Source of the DNA: Nemania diffusa
Taxonomy: Eukaryota > Ascomycota > Sordariomycetes > Xylariales > Xylariaceae
Direction: 5' to 3'
DNA: 64,000 bases
Assembly: GCA_038501195.1 (NCBI GenBank)
Contig: JBBPUQ010000006.1
Location: 4,030,001-4,094,000 of the forward strand
Part shown: in pieces, positions 23,331 to 35,722 of the stretch
Position numbering within the stretch: the stretch's first letter is position 1
Layout: each line of letters begins with the position of its first letter
The notes under the pieces: model-generated
Seen by the model: the letters and a program-made list of their open reading frames with translations, nothing else
Database searches by the model: none
Told to the model about the DNA's origin: nothing
Made by a program: the position numbers and the translations under genes

Positions 23331-26300
23331 CGACTAGTATATGTTATTAATAGAAATAATAGTTACTAAATTTGTAGCTTATAAAGTTTCAACTAAAACT
23401 GAACTAGCAAAGTAAAATAAATTAGCATATTGAAAGCTTTTTAAATTATACAATATATTAGTTAATTAAGTTATATATATTTAAATCAAAAAAAGCAGCT
23501 TATATTTGTTATGTTTGTTTTAGCGCTTATTTTTTTTTTATAAACTTATATAGTAAAAAATAAAAAACAAACAATAAAGCAATAACGTTTATTTGTTTAG
23601 TTAACATAAATAATTTCTATTATTTAAAGTTTTATAAAAAGCAAAAAATGCTTTATTACAATTTATTATTTAAAATTTTAACTAGTAACAATAATATAAA
23701 TTTAAATAAATAATATATTGCAATATATTTATACTTAGCTTATTTTTTTATACAACATAATAACAAGCTATAAACTGCGGCTTTTTTTTTAGTATAAAAT
23801 AGCTGTAGTAAATAAGCTACAAGTTTTAACAATTTTTTTATAACTTAAGCTGTTGTTTTAAAATATAAAAATATATTAGTAATAAACTAAAAAAGCTAAA
23901 AATAAAAAAGCTTTAAATAATATTTATATTATAAATTTTAAATAAAAACTATTGCTAACTTAGTTATTATTATTTTTTATATTGTTTAAAACAGCTAATA
24001 AAACATGTTTAACTTATTATTATTTTTAAAATAACTAAGTAGTATTAAACTAGCTTTATTACTAAAAATCAAAAAAATCACTTATATTATTTAATATATT
24101 TTACATTTTATTTTTAAAACAAAAATATTTAATATTATAATTTAATAATAATAAACAAAAAAAAAACATAGCAAAAAAGCAGCAAGCTTTAATAAAAAAA
24201 ATTAGTTATTTTTCGATTGCTTTTTTTTTAATATTAGCTATTTTTTATAACATAGTTTTTTTTTTAAAAATATTACTACTTTTATTTATTTAGTTGCATA
24301 CTTTATCTTTTTTACTTTCAACTGCTAAAATAAGTGTACAAATTTAAAAATACTGCAAGCTAAACTGCTAATATATATACAGTATAATAGTTAAAAGCAC
24401 TTTTTATAGCTTGAATTTTATAAAAATAGCTAATTTGCTACAGTATATTCAAAAGCAACATAAATAAAACAAACACAGCAAAACATCGATATTTATTATT
24501 TAAATATAACTATTAACTTTAGCTTTTAAAAGCTGTACTAATAAAACTTAATTGTTAAATATAATAGCAGTTGATATTAATATTAATATTGGTACTTTTT
24601 TCAATATATTTTTATTTCTGCTAAATTTTTAAGTATTAAAAATATTTGCAACTTATGCAGCAGTATTGTTAACATTATTAGCGCTTTTTTTAAACTTGGG
24701 GCAAATAACTTATATAAAAGATTTATATAATATAAACTATTTAGAAATTAAAAAGCTTTTAAAATATACTTGTTTTTAAAATATTATATTAATATATAAA
24801 GCGGTTGTTTTTAAAAAATATTCAAGCTAAATTAAAAACATTTAATAGCTGTTTTAAAACAAAAAAAACTATTTAAAAAGCTATATATTTTAGCTAATAA
24901 TATTATAAAAACTAAGTATATTTTATTTAAACATATATATTATTTAGCTTAAAGATTAATAAATATTTAAATTAAAAACTTTTGTTAATTTACTAAAATT
25001 TAAAAACTATATTTTTGCTAGCTTTAGCTATATAGTAAATGCTAAAACAATATATTATTTTTATTAAAGTTAACACTAATATAGCTTACAAATATATAAA
25101 TATAATAACTATATAATTACTTTAATATATATAATTGTATAATTTAAAAACTAGTTATAAATTAAAGCTTAGCTTAATGTTTTTTTTAAATCTAGCTTAT
25201 ATTAGTAGCAAAATAGCTTATATAGATATTATAACTTGTTTTATATAAACTTGTTTTATTTTATATATAAGCCGACTTTATATAATATTTACTGCTAAAT
25301 ATACTAGAAATATATATTATTTCTGTAAATTTATAATAAAAATATTTTGTTAAAATATTATTTTTATAATTTACTATACTTAATATAAATAAGCTATTAT
25401 ATTTTTATGTTTTATTACTGCTTTATTAACAGTAGCTATATAATATGTTTTGTTTATTATATTTAAAATATATATTATTTAAATATTTATTTTTAAACAA
25501 GTATACAAGTTTTATTAAGTACTTTTTGCTTAGTTTTTATAGCACTAATATTTAACATTTAAAAACTAGTTTTTTTTGTTACTAAAAGCTATTTAAGCAA
25601 AACTTTTTGATTTAGTTATATAAAAATAAAACAGTTTTTACTACTTAGTTTTTATTTGTTAATTGTATAGCTATATTAAAAGTTTTAGCAAAATTACTAA
25701 CTTATAAAACTATATTTAAACAAAATATACTGATTGTAACAAAGAAAAAAAAATAAAAAAAGTATAGCAAACTGTTATATTATAAAAGTTATATTTAAAA
25801 ACAATTTGTAACAACAAATCTGATTTTATTATAATTAAACTAGCAGCTATTTTATAAAGCAGCTTTTTATAAAAAGTTGTTAAAACTTAGTTTATATAGC
25901 TATTATTTATTAGTTTAAAAAAAGTTGAATATATTACAACATATTTATTTATAATATTAAAATAAAACTTAAAATAAAATAAATATATAAAAATTGATAA
26001 AAAGCAAAAAAAAATAAATAAAAGCAAATAAAAGCAAAAAATAATATTAGCTAATTATTGCTATTTTATTTAGTACAAGTAGCAATTTTTAAATATTAAA
26101 AAATTGTTAATAATATATATATTTAAAAGCAAATATATAAATAAAACTAGTAGTACAAAGCTTGATTTAGTTTTTATTTAATAAATATTTTATTATTGTA
26201 ATATATAAACTGTTTCAATTTTTTTTATATTTTAGCTATAATAAACTGCAGACATTGTTGCTTTTTATAAAATTAAACAATTGTAAAAATTAAACATGTT

Positions 26301-26849
26301 TTTTAATTTTTTTTTACTAAAAAGTATACAATTATATTACTAAACTATTAGCTTAATATATTTGCATTTTAATTAGTTAAATATATTAGAACAGCTTTAG
26401 AAATAGTTTTACTTTTTTTAAAAACTGTTATTTTTAATATTTTTATTACTATTATTTTTTAATGCAATTTATATACAAATAAAAATATTTTCAATAATAA
26501 TTTTGACTTTTTAATATTATAGAAAATATATAAAACTTAATAGTAGCTGATTTTATTTTAAATTAGAAATAGCTATACCAGGACTTAAAACTTAAAACTA
26601 AGGACTTACTAAAATTTACTAAAAAAAAAAATTAAACTAATTATATAAGCAAATAAATAAAAACTTTATTAATTAACTTTTTTAACTATATTTTAATTAA
26701 TTAAAAGCTTTATAGAAAACAATAACTTTTGAAACATTAGAAAGTATAAATTTTTAAAGAAATAAAGTTGTAAATAAATAATCAAAAATAACTTTTTTTT
26801 TTACTGCTATTGATTAATAAACATATTTTAGCAGTTAACTACTTAATAT

Positions 26850-27120
26850 ATAAAATAGTAATAAAAACTTAGTTTTAGCTTATTTTTTTGCTATTTTTAA
26901 CAATATAATTAATTATTTTACTAAAACTTAATAACTGTTTTTTTTAATAATATAATTAGTTATTTTATTTAATGCAATTAAAAAGCTTAGTTAAAATAGT
27001 AATAAAAACTTAATTTTGCTTTGACTTTTTATTATTATTAACAATATAATCAGTTATTTTTTACTAAGATTTAACAATTTTATAAACTTTGTATATTTAA
27101 TATAATCAAAAAGCTTGGTT
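26850..27120. repeat. Two direct repeats, about 140-bp unit
   Basis: AAATAGTAATAAAAACTTA occurs near 26,855 and again near 26,994, each followed by similar CAATATAATNAGTTATTTT-type sequence. This is a diverged duplication within the AT-rich element. Confidence 0.4.
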
Positions 27121-28499
27121 AAACTATTTATAAAGTTATTTTTTGACTTGATATGTTAAAAATATATATAATTTGCTTTGATTTTTTAATTAATATAATA
27201 GTATGCTATATAAATCAATTCTTTTTATACTTTAGCTATAATAAGCTATAAATATTATTATTAACAATTACTGTTAACTTTGAATATAACAACTTTAGTA
27301 GTTTTTTATATTTATGTTTTTACTTTTTTTAAAAAATATATCTTTTTTTTTTTAGATATATATTTATAATGCTTTTTGTAATAGCTGTAGTTTTTGTATT
27401 AGTTTTGCTTAATTAAATACTTATTATATTTATTTTAAATAATATAAATCAAACTTGCTTTTTTATAACAAATCTAGCTTTGTTTTAACTAAGCACTTAA
27501 TTAGCTAAATATTTAAATAAAACATATATATAGCTACAATTGCTACTAACGCTATTATTATTGTTTATTTTGCTACTATTTTTGTTATTTTTAGTTTTGC
27601 TTTTGCACTTAATATTATTAACGTTTTTATTTTTATTATTGCTTTTTTTTAAGTTGTTATTATTATTGCTATTATTTTAGCTTTAAAACAAATAAACAAA
27701 TCTTAAAACAGAAAATCGTTTTTATTTTATTAGCAAAAGCTATAAAAAATATATATATTATTTACTTTTAAATATTATTACATAAAGCCTGCAGCTGTTT
27801 TAATATGTTTAAATATATTAAACTTTTTGATATATTTTAGAACTTTTTTTTTTTTATTTATACTTTGATATTTAAAAACATTTATTAATTTTTTTTTAAT
27901 TTATAAATAATAATTTAAATATTTACTAAATGTAATAAACGCTATAAAAATAGCAAGATAAACTGGTTTGCAATAGTATAGTTTTAGCTAGTTTTTATGC
28001 TTTAGCAAACTTAAAATTTTAAAAAAAAAAACAATAATATAAAATAAAAAACTAAAAAATAATTTAAAAACCTTTTATATAAACTTTATAATATATAAAT
28101 ATATATAATAAATAAAATATATATAGTTTTATATAAATAACAGTTAAAAATATACAAATAATATTTATGCTTATAATATAAAATTTTTTTTATTTTTTAT
28201 AAATTAAAAAAGTTATAATTATATTTAAACTGTATTTTTTATTACTTTAAGTTTTTATAACAACTAAACAAAAAAAGCTACAAACTATTAAGCGAACTTT
28301 TTTTTATTATTTAGGTTGTTTTTACTATAACTTTTTTATTTTAACTTATACTTTTGTTTATATTTAGTTAAATACTAATATATTTTTACAGCTAAAGCAA
28401 AAAGTGTATAAAAGTCGACAAAAAGTAAAAGAAAGTAAAAAAAAATAAAAAAAAGCAAATAAAAACAAAAAAAAACATTAGCTAATTATTATATCGATA

Positions 28500-28830
28500 C
28501 AACTTTTTTATTTAAAGCCTTTTTTTTTTATTTTTAGCTTTGCTTTTTTATACTACAATATTGTTTTTATTTAAAGCTTTTTTTTTAGTTTTGCTTTTTT
28601 ATACTACAACATTGTTTTTATTTCTAGCTATTATTACTATATTGATACAATTTTACCGATATAACTTTTTTATTTAAAGCTTTTTTTTCAGCTTTGCTTT
28701 TTTATACTATAACATCGTTTTTATTTCTAGCTATTATTGCTATATCGATATAACTTTACCGATATAACTTTTTTATCTAAAGCTTCTTTTTTCTATTTTT
28801 AGCTTTGCTTTTTTACTTTTTTTTATTTTA
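28500..28830. repeat. Tandem repeats with an AGCTTTGCTTTTTTATACTA core
   Basis: At least four copies of a TTTAGCTTTGCTTTTTTA core occur at roughly 50- to 110-bp spacing, interleaved with repeated CGATATAACTTTTTTAT segments. Read on the minus strand they give Lys-rich repeats (KKAKLKKKAL-like) interrupted by stops. Probably a decayed repetitive coding or satellite segment. Confidence 0.45.
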
Positions 28831-28898
28831 ACTATTTACTTAATTACTACTATAATATATAAATTAAATCTGCTGCTAAAAGCGATTATAATATTAAA

Positions 28899-29510
28899 AT
28901 GCAGGACTTAGAAGATAAAAAATATAAAGCTCAAAATAAAGAATATAAAACTTAAAATAAAAAGTATAAAGTTTAAAATGAAAAATATAAAGCTTAAAAT
29001 AAAAAGTATAATACCGATTATAATAGTTACAATAATTTAAAAGCTTTAGATTTAAGTTTTAAAAACAAGCTATTTAATACTGTTGATAAAGAGCTGTTTA
29101 ATATTATCAACAAAAAACTGGCTAGTTTAGATATAAAAAAGCCGATCTAAAAAAAAAGCGACTAGATATAAAATAACTATAGCTATATATAAATAAAAAA
29201 AAAAAACACGACTTAAATTTAATTTATATAACTTAAAAGCTTTATAAGCTTTTAAAAGTTCGTTTATTTGCGACAACTTAAAAAGAAATATTTTACAAGT
29301 GCCAAAACGACTTTAAAAAACCTGGTTTATTATTTTATACTAAAAAAAAAGCACGAAAGCAATATATTAAAAAGTTATTAGAATATTTATTGACTTTTTT
29401 TGATTATATTAAAAACTAAAATTAAGTTAAATATTAAAATCAGTTGATTAAATATTGCGATTAAACAGCACTTTAGCTACAATTAAACTCTAGTTTTTTT
29501 AACTTTTTTT
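28899..29510 (+). pseudogene. Fossil coding fragment with heptad repeat
   Basis: From an ATG at 28899 the frame reads MQDLED followed by about five 21-bp units encoding KKYKAQN-like heptads. In three units the Gln codon is replaced by TAA. The frame then continues as readable protein (LFNTVDKELFNIINKKLASL). From about 29,258, in another frame, a second stretch continues with FYKCQNDFKKPGLLFYTKKK and KKLLEYLLTFFDYIKN, and its stops again sit mainly where Gln would fit. This is the best preserved non-zinc-finger coding remnant in the element. Family not recognised. Confidence 0.5.
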
Positions 29511-31012
29511 TTAATATAACATATAACTATATAAGCTTTATTTTTAATAACAATAGTTATATTGTAGCAAATTATACAAAAAATAACTTGTTTTTAAGTT
29601 TTAATTGTATAAACTTTATAAAGCAATATATAGCTTTGGTTATTTTTGCTTTATTAAAGCAGTAATTGTATACTTAGCATAATTAACGCAATTTTAAAAC
29701 TAAAAAACTTAAACTAAAATAGCTTTTTTATACTTTAATAAACTATATAATAATTTATGTTTTTTGTAGCATAAGCATTTTAAATTATATAAATCGATTT
29801 AGCAAGCTATAGTAAATTATCAATAATAATAACATGTAGTTTTAAAAGCTTTTTAAAGTGCTATAAACTAATATTTATTTAAGCTTTGTCGAAAAGTTTT
29901 TATTATAATAAAAGCTATAATTGCTAAATTAATTTTGAAATTAAATTTTTTATGCTTATAACAAATGCTTTATATAAGAATATTGCTAATTTAATTATTG
30001 CTTATATAATAAATTATATAGTATTTTGCTTTAGATTATTTAAAATTATAGTATTAGTTAAGTTAAATTTAATATATATTTAATAATTTTATTAATTAAC
30101 TACTATAAAAAAAAGGTTTTTTATTTATTTTATAAATAAAGCATTTTTTTTGTTTAATTAATATTTTAAAATTATAATATTACTTTTAATTAAACAAAAA
30201 TATAAATTAAAATGCTAAAAAAATGCAATCAAGCTATAGTAATATTAAATGTTAACAAAAAAAATCTAACATTTAAACAGTTTTTATATAAAATTATATA
30301 TTAGCTATATTTTAAGCTATAACAATTAAAAGTTAAAACTTCAAATTTAAATATAAATAAATTATACTTTAAAGTTAGTTTTAATTAAATATGTTTTTTT
30401 TTAGTTTTTTTTGTAAACTATTTAACAAAAACAATTATTAAAAGTTATTTTCAATATAATATTGCGATAAAAATAAAATATTAAAACACTACTAATAATT
30501 AAAATTTCGATTATATTTTTAGTTAAAATTTAAAATGCTTGATTATAAAATTTACTACTATAATAATTAATTATAAATAAAATAAATATAATACTAATAT
30601 TATATAAAATATAAACGCAGTTATTTAATTAATTTTATAAAATAATATACTTGCTACTTTTTATAATATAATAAATAATAAGATCTAAAAAATTAAATTA
30701 TAATTAAAAAAAATCAAATATTTGCTGCAACAATTTATATATAGTATTTTATTACTAATTAAACTATAAATCAATAATAAAATATATAACTTTTTATATT
30801 TAGTTTATTATATATTTTAGCTATTAATAAGCTTATATATATATTATATAGTTAATTATTATTACTTAAATATAATATTTGACTGTAAGTTATATTTAGA
30901 AAAGTTTTTTTTAAATAAAACTTGTTGCTTTTACAAAAACTATAAACATTTTAAAAATATTGAAGCATATAATTATAATATAAAAAATTATTAAAATATG
31001 TTTTTATGCTTT

Positions 31013-31520
31013 TATAAAAATTGTAAAGCTACTTTTGTAAAAAAAAATAATTTTAAATAATATAAATAAATTATATACTTTAAAAAAAAACTGTTTTTTT
31101 GTAATATATATAAAGCTATTTTTGTATAAAAAAGTAATTTTAAACAATATAAACAAACTATATATTTTAAAAAAAAACTGTTTTTTTATAATATATATAA
31201 AGCTGCTTTTATATAAAAAAATAATTTTAAGCAATATAAATAAATTATATATTTTAAAAAAAAACTGTTTTTTTGTGATATATATAAAGCTACTTTTATA
31301 AAAAAAAGTAAACTTAAGCAGTATAAACAAACTATATATTTTAAAAAAAAACTGTTTTTTTATAATATATATAAAACTGCTTTTATACAAAAAAATAGTT
31401 TTAAGCAGTATAAATAAGCTATATATTTTAAAAAAAAATTATTTGTTTATAATATATATAAAGCTACTTTTATAAAAAAAAGTAAGCTTAAATAATATAA
31501 ATAAGCTATACATTTAAAAA
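31013..31520 (+). pseudogene. Fossil array of six C2H2 zinc fingers
   Basis: Six units of exactly 87 bp (29 residues) begin near 31013, 31100, 31187, 31274, 31361 and 31448. Each reads like CNIYKATFVQKSNFKQYKQT followed by IYFKKKLFF. Replacing TAT at four fixed positions with Cys or His codons gives C-x2-C-x3-F-x5-F/L-x2-H-x4-H with a seven-residue linker, the C2H2 signature. Intact relics remain: Cys in fingers 1, 2 and 4 and the final His in finger 6. TGC/TGT to TAT, CAC/CAT to TAT and CCG to CTG are all transitions that RIP makes. Stops fall at Gln positions. A DNA-binding protein of the element or of an engulfed gene is the likely origin. Confidence 0.75.
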
Positions 31521-32420
31521 AACAGCTAATTAATTTAACTAAATAATATAAATTAAATATAAATATAAAACTAAAATTATATATAAAAAAACTAGATTTA
31601 AATATAAAGTTTTTAATTTATAAATAGCTGTTTTTAATATAACAAAAATTTAAAATTAATTTTGTAAACTTAATGTTTAGTTTTTTTTTTACTAATAAAC
31701 TAAGTTTATTTAATTTTAACAAATTATTATAAGTTTATTATTTATATGTTTTAATTAATAAAACTAAATAATAAACAAACAATAAAATTAAACAAATTAG
31801 CTTATATTAAAATTTAAAAACTATTTTTATAACTATTTAAGCTTTTTTATATATAACATTTTAGCAATATTAAACTTTTAACAAAAACTTTTTATATAAT
31901 ATATATTTTATAATTTAATTGTTAAAAAAACAATTTTTAAACAAAAATTTACTTATTTTAAAACAAAAAGTATTAAAATTTATAGTATATATTATTTAAT
32001 AACAACTAAATATTATAAATATAAACAAGTTTATTTTTGAAATATTATAATATAATTTTTAAACTTAAACAAACTAAAAAGCATTTTTAATTAAATATTA
32101 AGTCAATATTATTTATTAAACAAAAAACAGAACTAATAAAATATAGCTGCTACAAATATAAAGCTAAAAAAATTTAGTTTAAGTATAAAAAATTGTTGTT
32201 TAAATTTATTTAAAAAAGTTTTAAAAATATAAATATTATAAAGCAATTATAAAACTAAACGTTGATTAAATTAATAATAGTATATATATTTAAAAATAGC
32301 TTTATTTTAAAACCGGCTATATATGTTTTATAAAGCAAAAACAAAGGCTTAGATAATAAAAATATTGAGACACAACTAGCTTTAAGATCCTATGGCCGAA
32401 TAACGTTTTTGTATGCAAAG

Positions 32421-32459
32421 CAGACTCCCGCAGCAGACTCCCGCAACAGACTCCCGCAA
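32421..32459. repeat. Right subterminal tandem repeat, 13-bp x 3
   Basis: Three contiguous copies of CAGACTCCCGCAR (CAGACTCCCGCAG, then CAGACTCCCGCAA twice) lie seven bases inside the right inverted repeat. Their GC content is unlike the rest of the element, and they are the apparent unmutated partner of the left subterminal array. Such subterminal motifs often serve as transposase binding sites. Confidence 0.75.
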
Positions 32460-32465
32460 CATGTG

Positions 32466-32509
32466 TTCAGAGCTGAGATCTTGCCAAAAATGGAAAATCA
32501 AGCCTCCAG
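32466..32509 (-). repeat. Right terminal inverted repeat
   Basis: Reverse complement of 14534-14577 with two differences; retains the G-containing version at both. Confidence 0.85.
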
Positions 32510-32620
32510 CGGTTAAGGTGGAGACCTGACCACCAGAGAGCAAGTACACACACGAAACCCAAGTCCAGACACAAGGGGCAGGAAATAGAGTTTGCCCTCT
32601 CGCCCTCCTCCCCTCCTAAT

Positions 32621-33716
32621 GCGAACCCCCCATCCCTCGGCACCCGCTTCGCCGGTCTGCCCGCGGAGCTCCGCGCCGAGATCCTCTCCTGGCTCCTCGT
32701 GCGCCCTGTGAAGTGGTCCGCAACCCACGTGGCGGAGTGCCCCCTGCGCTCCCCGGAGCTGACGGCGACGCCCTTCGAGAACATCCGGCCGCGCATGGTT
32801 CCCAGCCGCGCGACGTGTGCCGCGGCCGACCCGCCGATGAGGAGGTGGCGGCACTGCACGAGGCCGATCTGGAGAGATCCGTGGCGCAGCGAGTGGGCGC
32901 CGGCTATCACTAATGAGTTCCTGTGCTCTTCCTGCTGGGATGCACGGTTTCGGTCTTATAGCTGTCCGCGAATAGATAGCCTGCCTTGCTTGTGTGCGCG
33001 GAAGAGGCGGGCGGATGGGCTTGCGGCGTTGTTGGTGTGTAGGGCCTGGTATGAGGAGGGCGCGCGTGTAAGATGTATAGTAGAGATCCTTTGTAGTGGA
33101 TGTATCATTGATATGGCTGTGGTTTTAGGTATTGTACGCACGCAATACGTTTGCGTTCGCGAGTCCCGGGGAATTCGTCGAATTCGTTCGCGCCCTGAAC
33201 CCGCACTGGGCTACACTCGTTACCAAGGTGAGCTTGCTAGCTCTGATGCCTATCCGGGAATGTCCAGCGTCGGCAGCTGAGGAGTCCGACCGCGTTCTTA
33301 TCGATCCAGAAGGGCTACGGTTGGCGTGCATCATGCTACAGAAGCTCCCGGCGCTTAGTGAGCTAGAACTCGACGCTCTCTTCTTGAAACGTCCGAATTT
33401 CTTGGACGTTATCCGTGAGGCGCCACTTAGGAATCTTCGGAAGATCAGCTTCACAAAACCAATGGAGATAGAGCCGGCTGAAGCGTCTAGGGAGTTTGTA
33501 TGGCCCCGACGGGCGCTCCGGAAGATGATGGAAGATACGGAATTGGCGGTGTACATAAATCGGGGAATGAAGAGCTGGGCATATGGCTGCAAAATAGGGA
33601 CAGATCGAGGTGACCGGCAAGTAGTCATAAGCGAACAGCTAACGCCCCGTAGCAGAGTCAAGGAAATCACAGCGAGGAAAACTACAAAAAAAAACAGAAA
33701 ATTTGAAGTATCCTAG
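32621..33716 (+). pseudogene. F-box-like protein gene with out-of-frame start, beside the element
   Basis: Two exons, about 32621-33067 and 33129-33716, joined over a 61-bp intron (GTAAGA donor, TTTTAG acceptor, phase 0). The N-terminus has an F-box-like helix pattern FAGLPAELRAEILSWLLVRP; the joined segment ARVLYARNTFAFASPGEFVEF is typical of large fungal families of F-box-like proteins that recruit substrates to SCF ubiquitin ligases. The only nearby ATG (32619-32621) is one base out of frame: it reads MRTPHP, whereas the conserved frame would read ANPPSLGTRFAGLPAEL. No ATG lies upstream in the conserved frame before a TGA at 32474. A one-base deletion after the ATG would explain this; a cryptic first exon is the alternative. 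The gene starts about 110 bp from the right inverted repeat. Confidence 0.7.
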
Positions 33717-33990
33717 TACACCCTTAACAGTTAATGGGAAGATTTTCGTAGCATAGTAAATAGCATAGTGAACCACGTACTCCTAGTAGAGTGTCGAGTC
33801 GGCCATCTCGGCTGATAGAAAGTGTCTACTTGTAAGAAGTAGGTCCAACGTGTGATTTAAGTAATTCGGGGGTAAGAGACTAAGCTATCTACTTACTGAG
33901 CCCAAACACTGACAACCAGGCTAAGTATGACCTAGGGTAATCACTCCCTCGATCAATTAATCCTAGCCTGTGTTTCGGCGGCTCTCAGAT

Positions 33991-35722
33991 TTATATGGTG
34001 TCGTTCGAGGGGGCAATACCACTGGTTTGTGAGAGAGCCGTGAGAAGTGACTGCGCCAACGTTGACCGCCTTCGCATCGATGGACCTTTGAAATAGACTA
34101 CGAAGGTTGCCGCCACCAAAACCAGGCTAATACAAGCAAGGATAGTATTGGCAGTCTGAAGACCAAGCTTGCCCTGAAAGGAATCATAGTATGGGTTCGC
34201 AAACCAGGTTAAAACTCCGGCCAGAAAATCGCGTGCGAATCCATTACCGCCAGTAGCGGATGCTGAATAGGGACCGTAGGCGGCCACCATGTAATCAATC
34301 GTAGTCATGTAGATGGTATAGTTTGCAACCCCAATGAACATACATCCAACCATCGGAGCGATCCAATGTACAGAAGCTGTGCTCGTCCAGGCGAATATGA
34401 GTAATCCGATCGGAAGGCATGGGGCAGCGTAGAGCAGCCACCACAGTCGAGATTCAAATTGGGCGTGTTCGCTGCCAGGGTTCTGTATCCGAAGTTGTCG
34501 ATTGCGTCGGATAACGGGGATGAACAAGAGATACGCTAGGATGTATGCAAGGCCGATCGGGATGAAAGCCTAGTATCTGGTTAAAAGATGTTACAGTAGT
34601 GGGTTAAATCGAGACGACTTACTAATCCGGTCTGAACGATGGAAAAGTCCCATAACTGGAATACTCGCCCAAACGACTGGATTTGCATAAATATCAGGGC
34701 GTCACTAAAACCAGAGAGTGCCGACAAGACAGAAACTATGGGCTCGGTGATGAACATTTGGAAAGGTCGGAGCCAGATGGTCAGCATCTCTCGAGGCATC
34801 AAGTACTGCCTCCATGTCTTGTGCTCAGATGGGCCATACGCAGCAGGCTTGACCCTAGTTTTACGCAAATACTTGGCGTGAGCATCGAGGCGGACGGTCG
34901 CGCGAGTTTCTGGCACCAGGAAAAAATGTAGAAGCTGGACGAAGACACCGAAGACCAACTGCATCCAAATAGTCCACTGCCAAGGAAGGTATGTCTCAAT
35001 ATATCCGCCGATAATAGGACCAACAATAGACCCGCCAACAGACGACAGAACAATGAATGCAAGAGGATGCTCTTGTTTTCCGGCAGGAAACATATCCGCG
35101 ACCATGCCGAGAGTGACGCTACCGCCAGCGGAAAATAACCCACCAAACGCACGACCAACGAGTATCGAAGTAATTCCATTAGGACTGGCTAGGGCGACTG
35201 GCAAGCAACAAAGGTTGACGAGGAGGAGTGAGCCTTGAAGAACGCACCTGCGTCCGAGTTCTTCGGACCAAGGCGCCCAGCTAGTTAAAACCATTAGTTA
35301 TGAAGCGATTAAAAGGGGCATGGGTCGACTCACAGCTCACAGCCAAATGCGTACGTGATCAAGAAAACGGCAGCACCGGTTACAGTCGTCTGATGGCTGA
35401 CGTTGAAGGCCTTAGCCATCCCGGCCTGTCCATTCGCGTATAGAGAGGTGTTGAAATTCATAGAAGTCTGGACGAGGAAAATAACAGTGAGAATCATCCA
35501 TTTTTTCGAGGATGAAAAGTCCAGGGCGAGAACTTCTGGGTTGGTCTCTTCCGTGATAAGATCTTCCGGCTCACCTCCGGGTGCTCGTTGTTCTCTGTGG
35601 CTTGGTAGATTTGAGGCAACTACCAAACTTTCGTCAGAAGACGTAGTTACGATCTTTTCACCGTTCACCAGAAGATCTGGTGAAGGCGGAGTAATATCCG
35701 ACTGCAGTTGTGAGGGAGACAT
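33991..35722 (-). CDS. MFS multidrug/polyamine-type transporter (DHA1 family)
   Basis: Three exons, 35722-35334, 35280-34623 and 34569-33991, joined across two 53-bp introns (GTGAGT and GTAAGT donors; phases 2 and 0), giving 541 residues. A hydrophilic N-terminus of about 75 residues precedes twelve predicted membrane helices. The segment after helix 2, ELWAPWSEELGRR, matches the conserved loop of the DHA1/Tpo1-like drug:H+ antiporters, and helix 4-5 motifs (VGRAFGGLFSAGG, GPIIGGYIE) also fit. It should export small organic compounds or polyamines across the plasma membrane. It is convergent with the F-box-like gene (274 bp apart). Substrate unknown. Confidence 0.9.

Larger units (their letters stand above)
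14534..32509. mobile_element. About 18-kb TIR-bounded DNA element, heavily RIP-degraded
   Basis: This block is extremely AT-rich (TpA-dominated) throughout and contains no intact gene. Its two edges carry the same 44-bp sequence in opposite orientation (14534-14577 and 32466-32509) with only two differences, both G in the right copy and A in the left, as expected from C-to-T mutation of CpA/TpG. Inside both edges lie short tandem repeats related to GAGTCTGTTGCGG. Terminal inverted repeats plus subterminal arrays are known features of DNA transposons, and 18 kb is in the range of very large classes such as Polinton/Maverick, but no transposase, integrase or polymerase could be read, so the class is open. 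A possible 4-bp target duplication is ctag on the left against ccag on the right. Alternative: an AT-rich isochore made of several nested repeats. Confidence 0.7.

Noticed and set aside
31004..31390. 128-codon minus-strand frame rich in Phe/Ile/Lys
   Set aside because: It is the antisense of the fossil C2H2 array; its periodicity comes from the plus-strand 87-bp unit.
14534..32509. Interpretation of the AT-rich block as a centromere
   Set aside because: Size and composition could fit some fungal centromeres, but precise inverted ends, subterminal repeats and fossil genes point to a transposable element. Not fully excluded without chromatin data.
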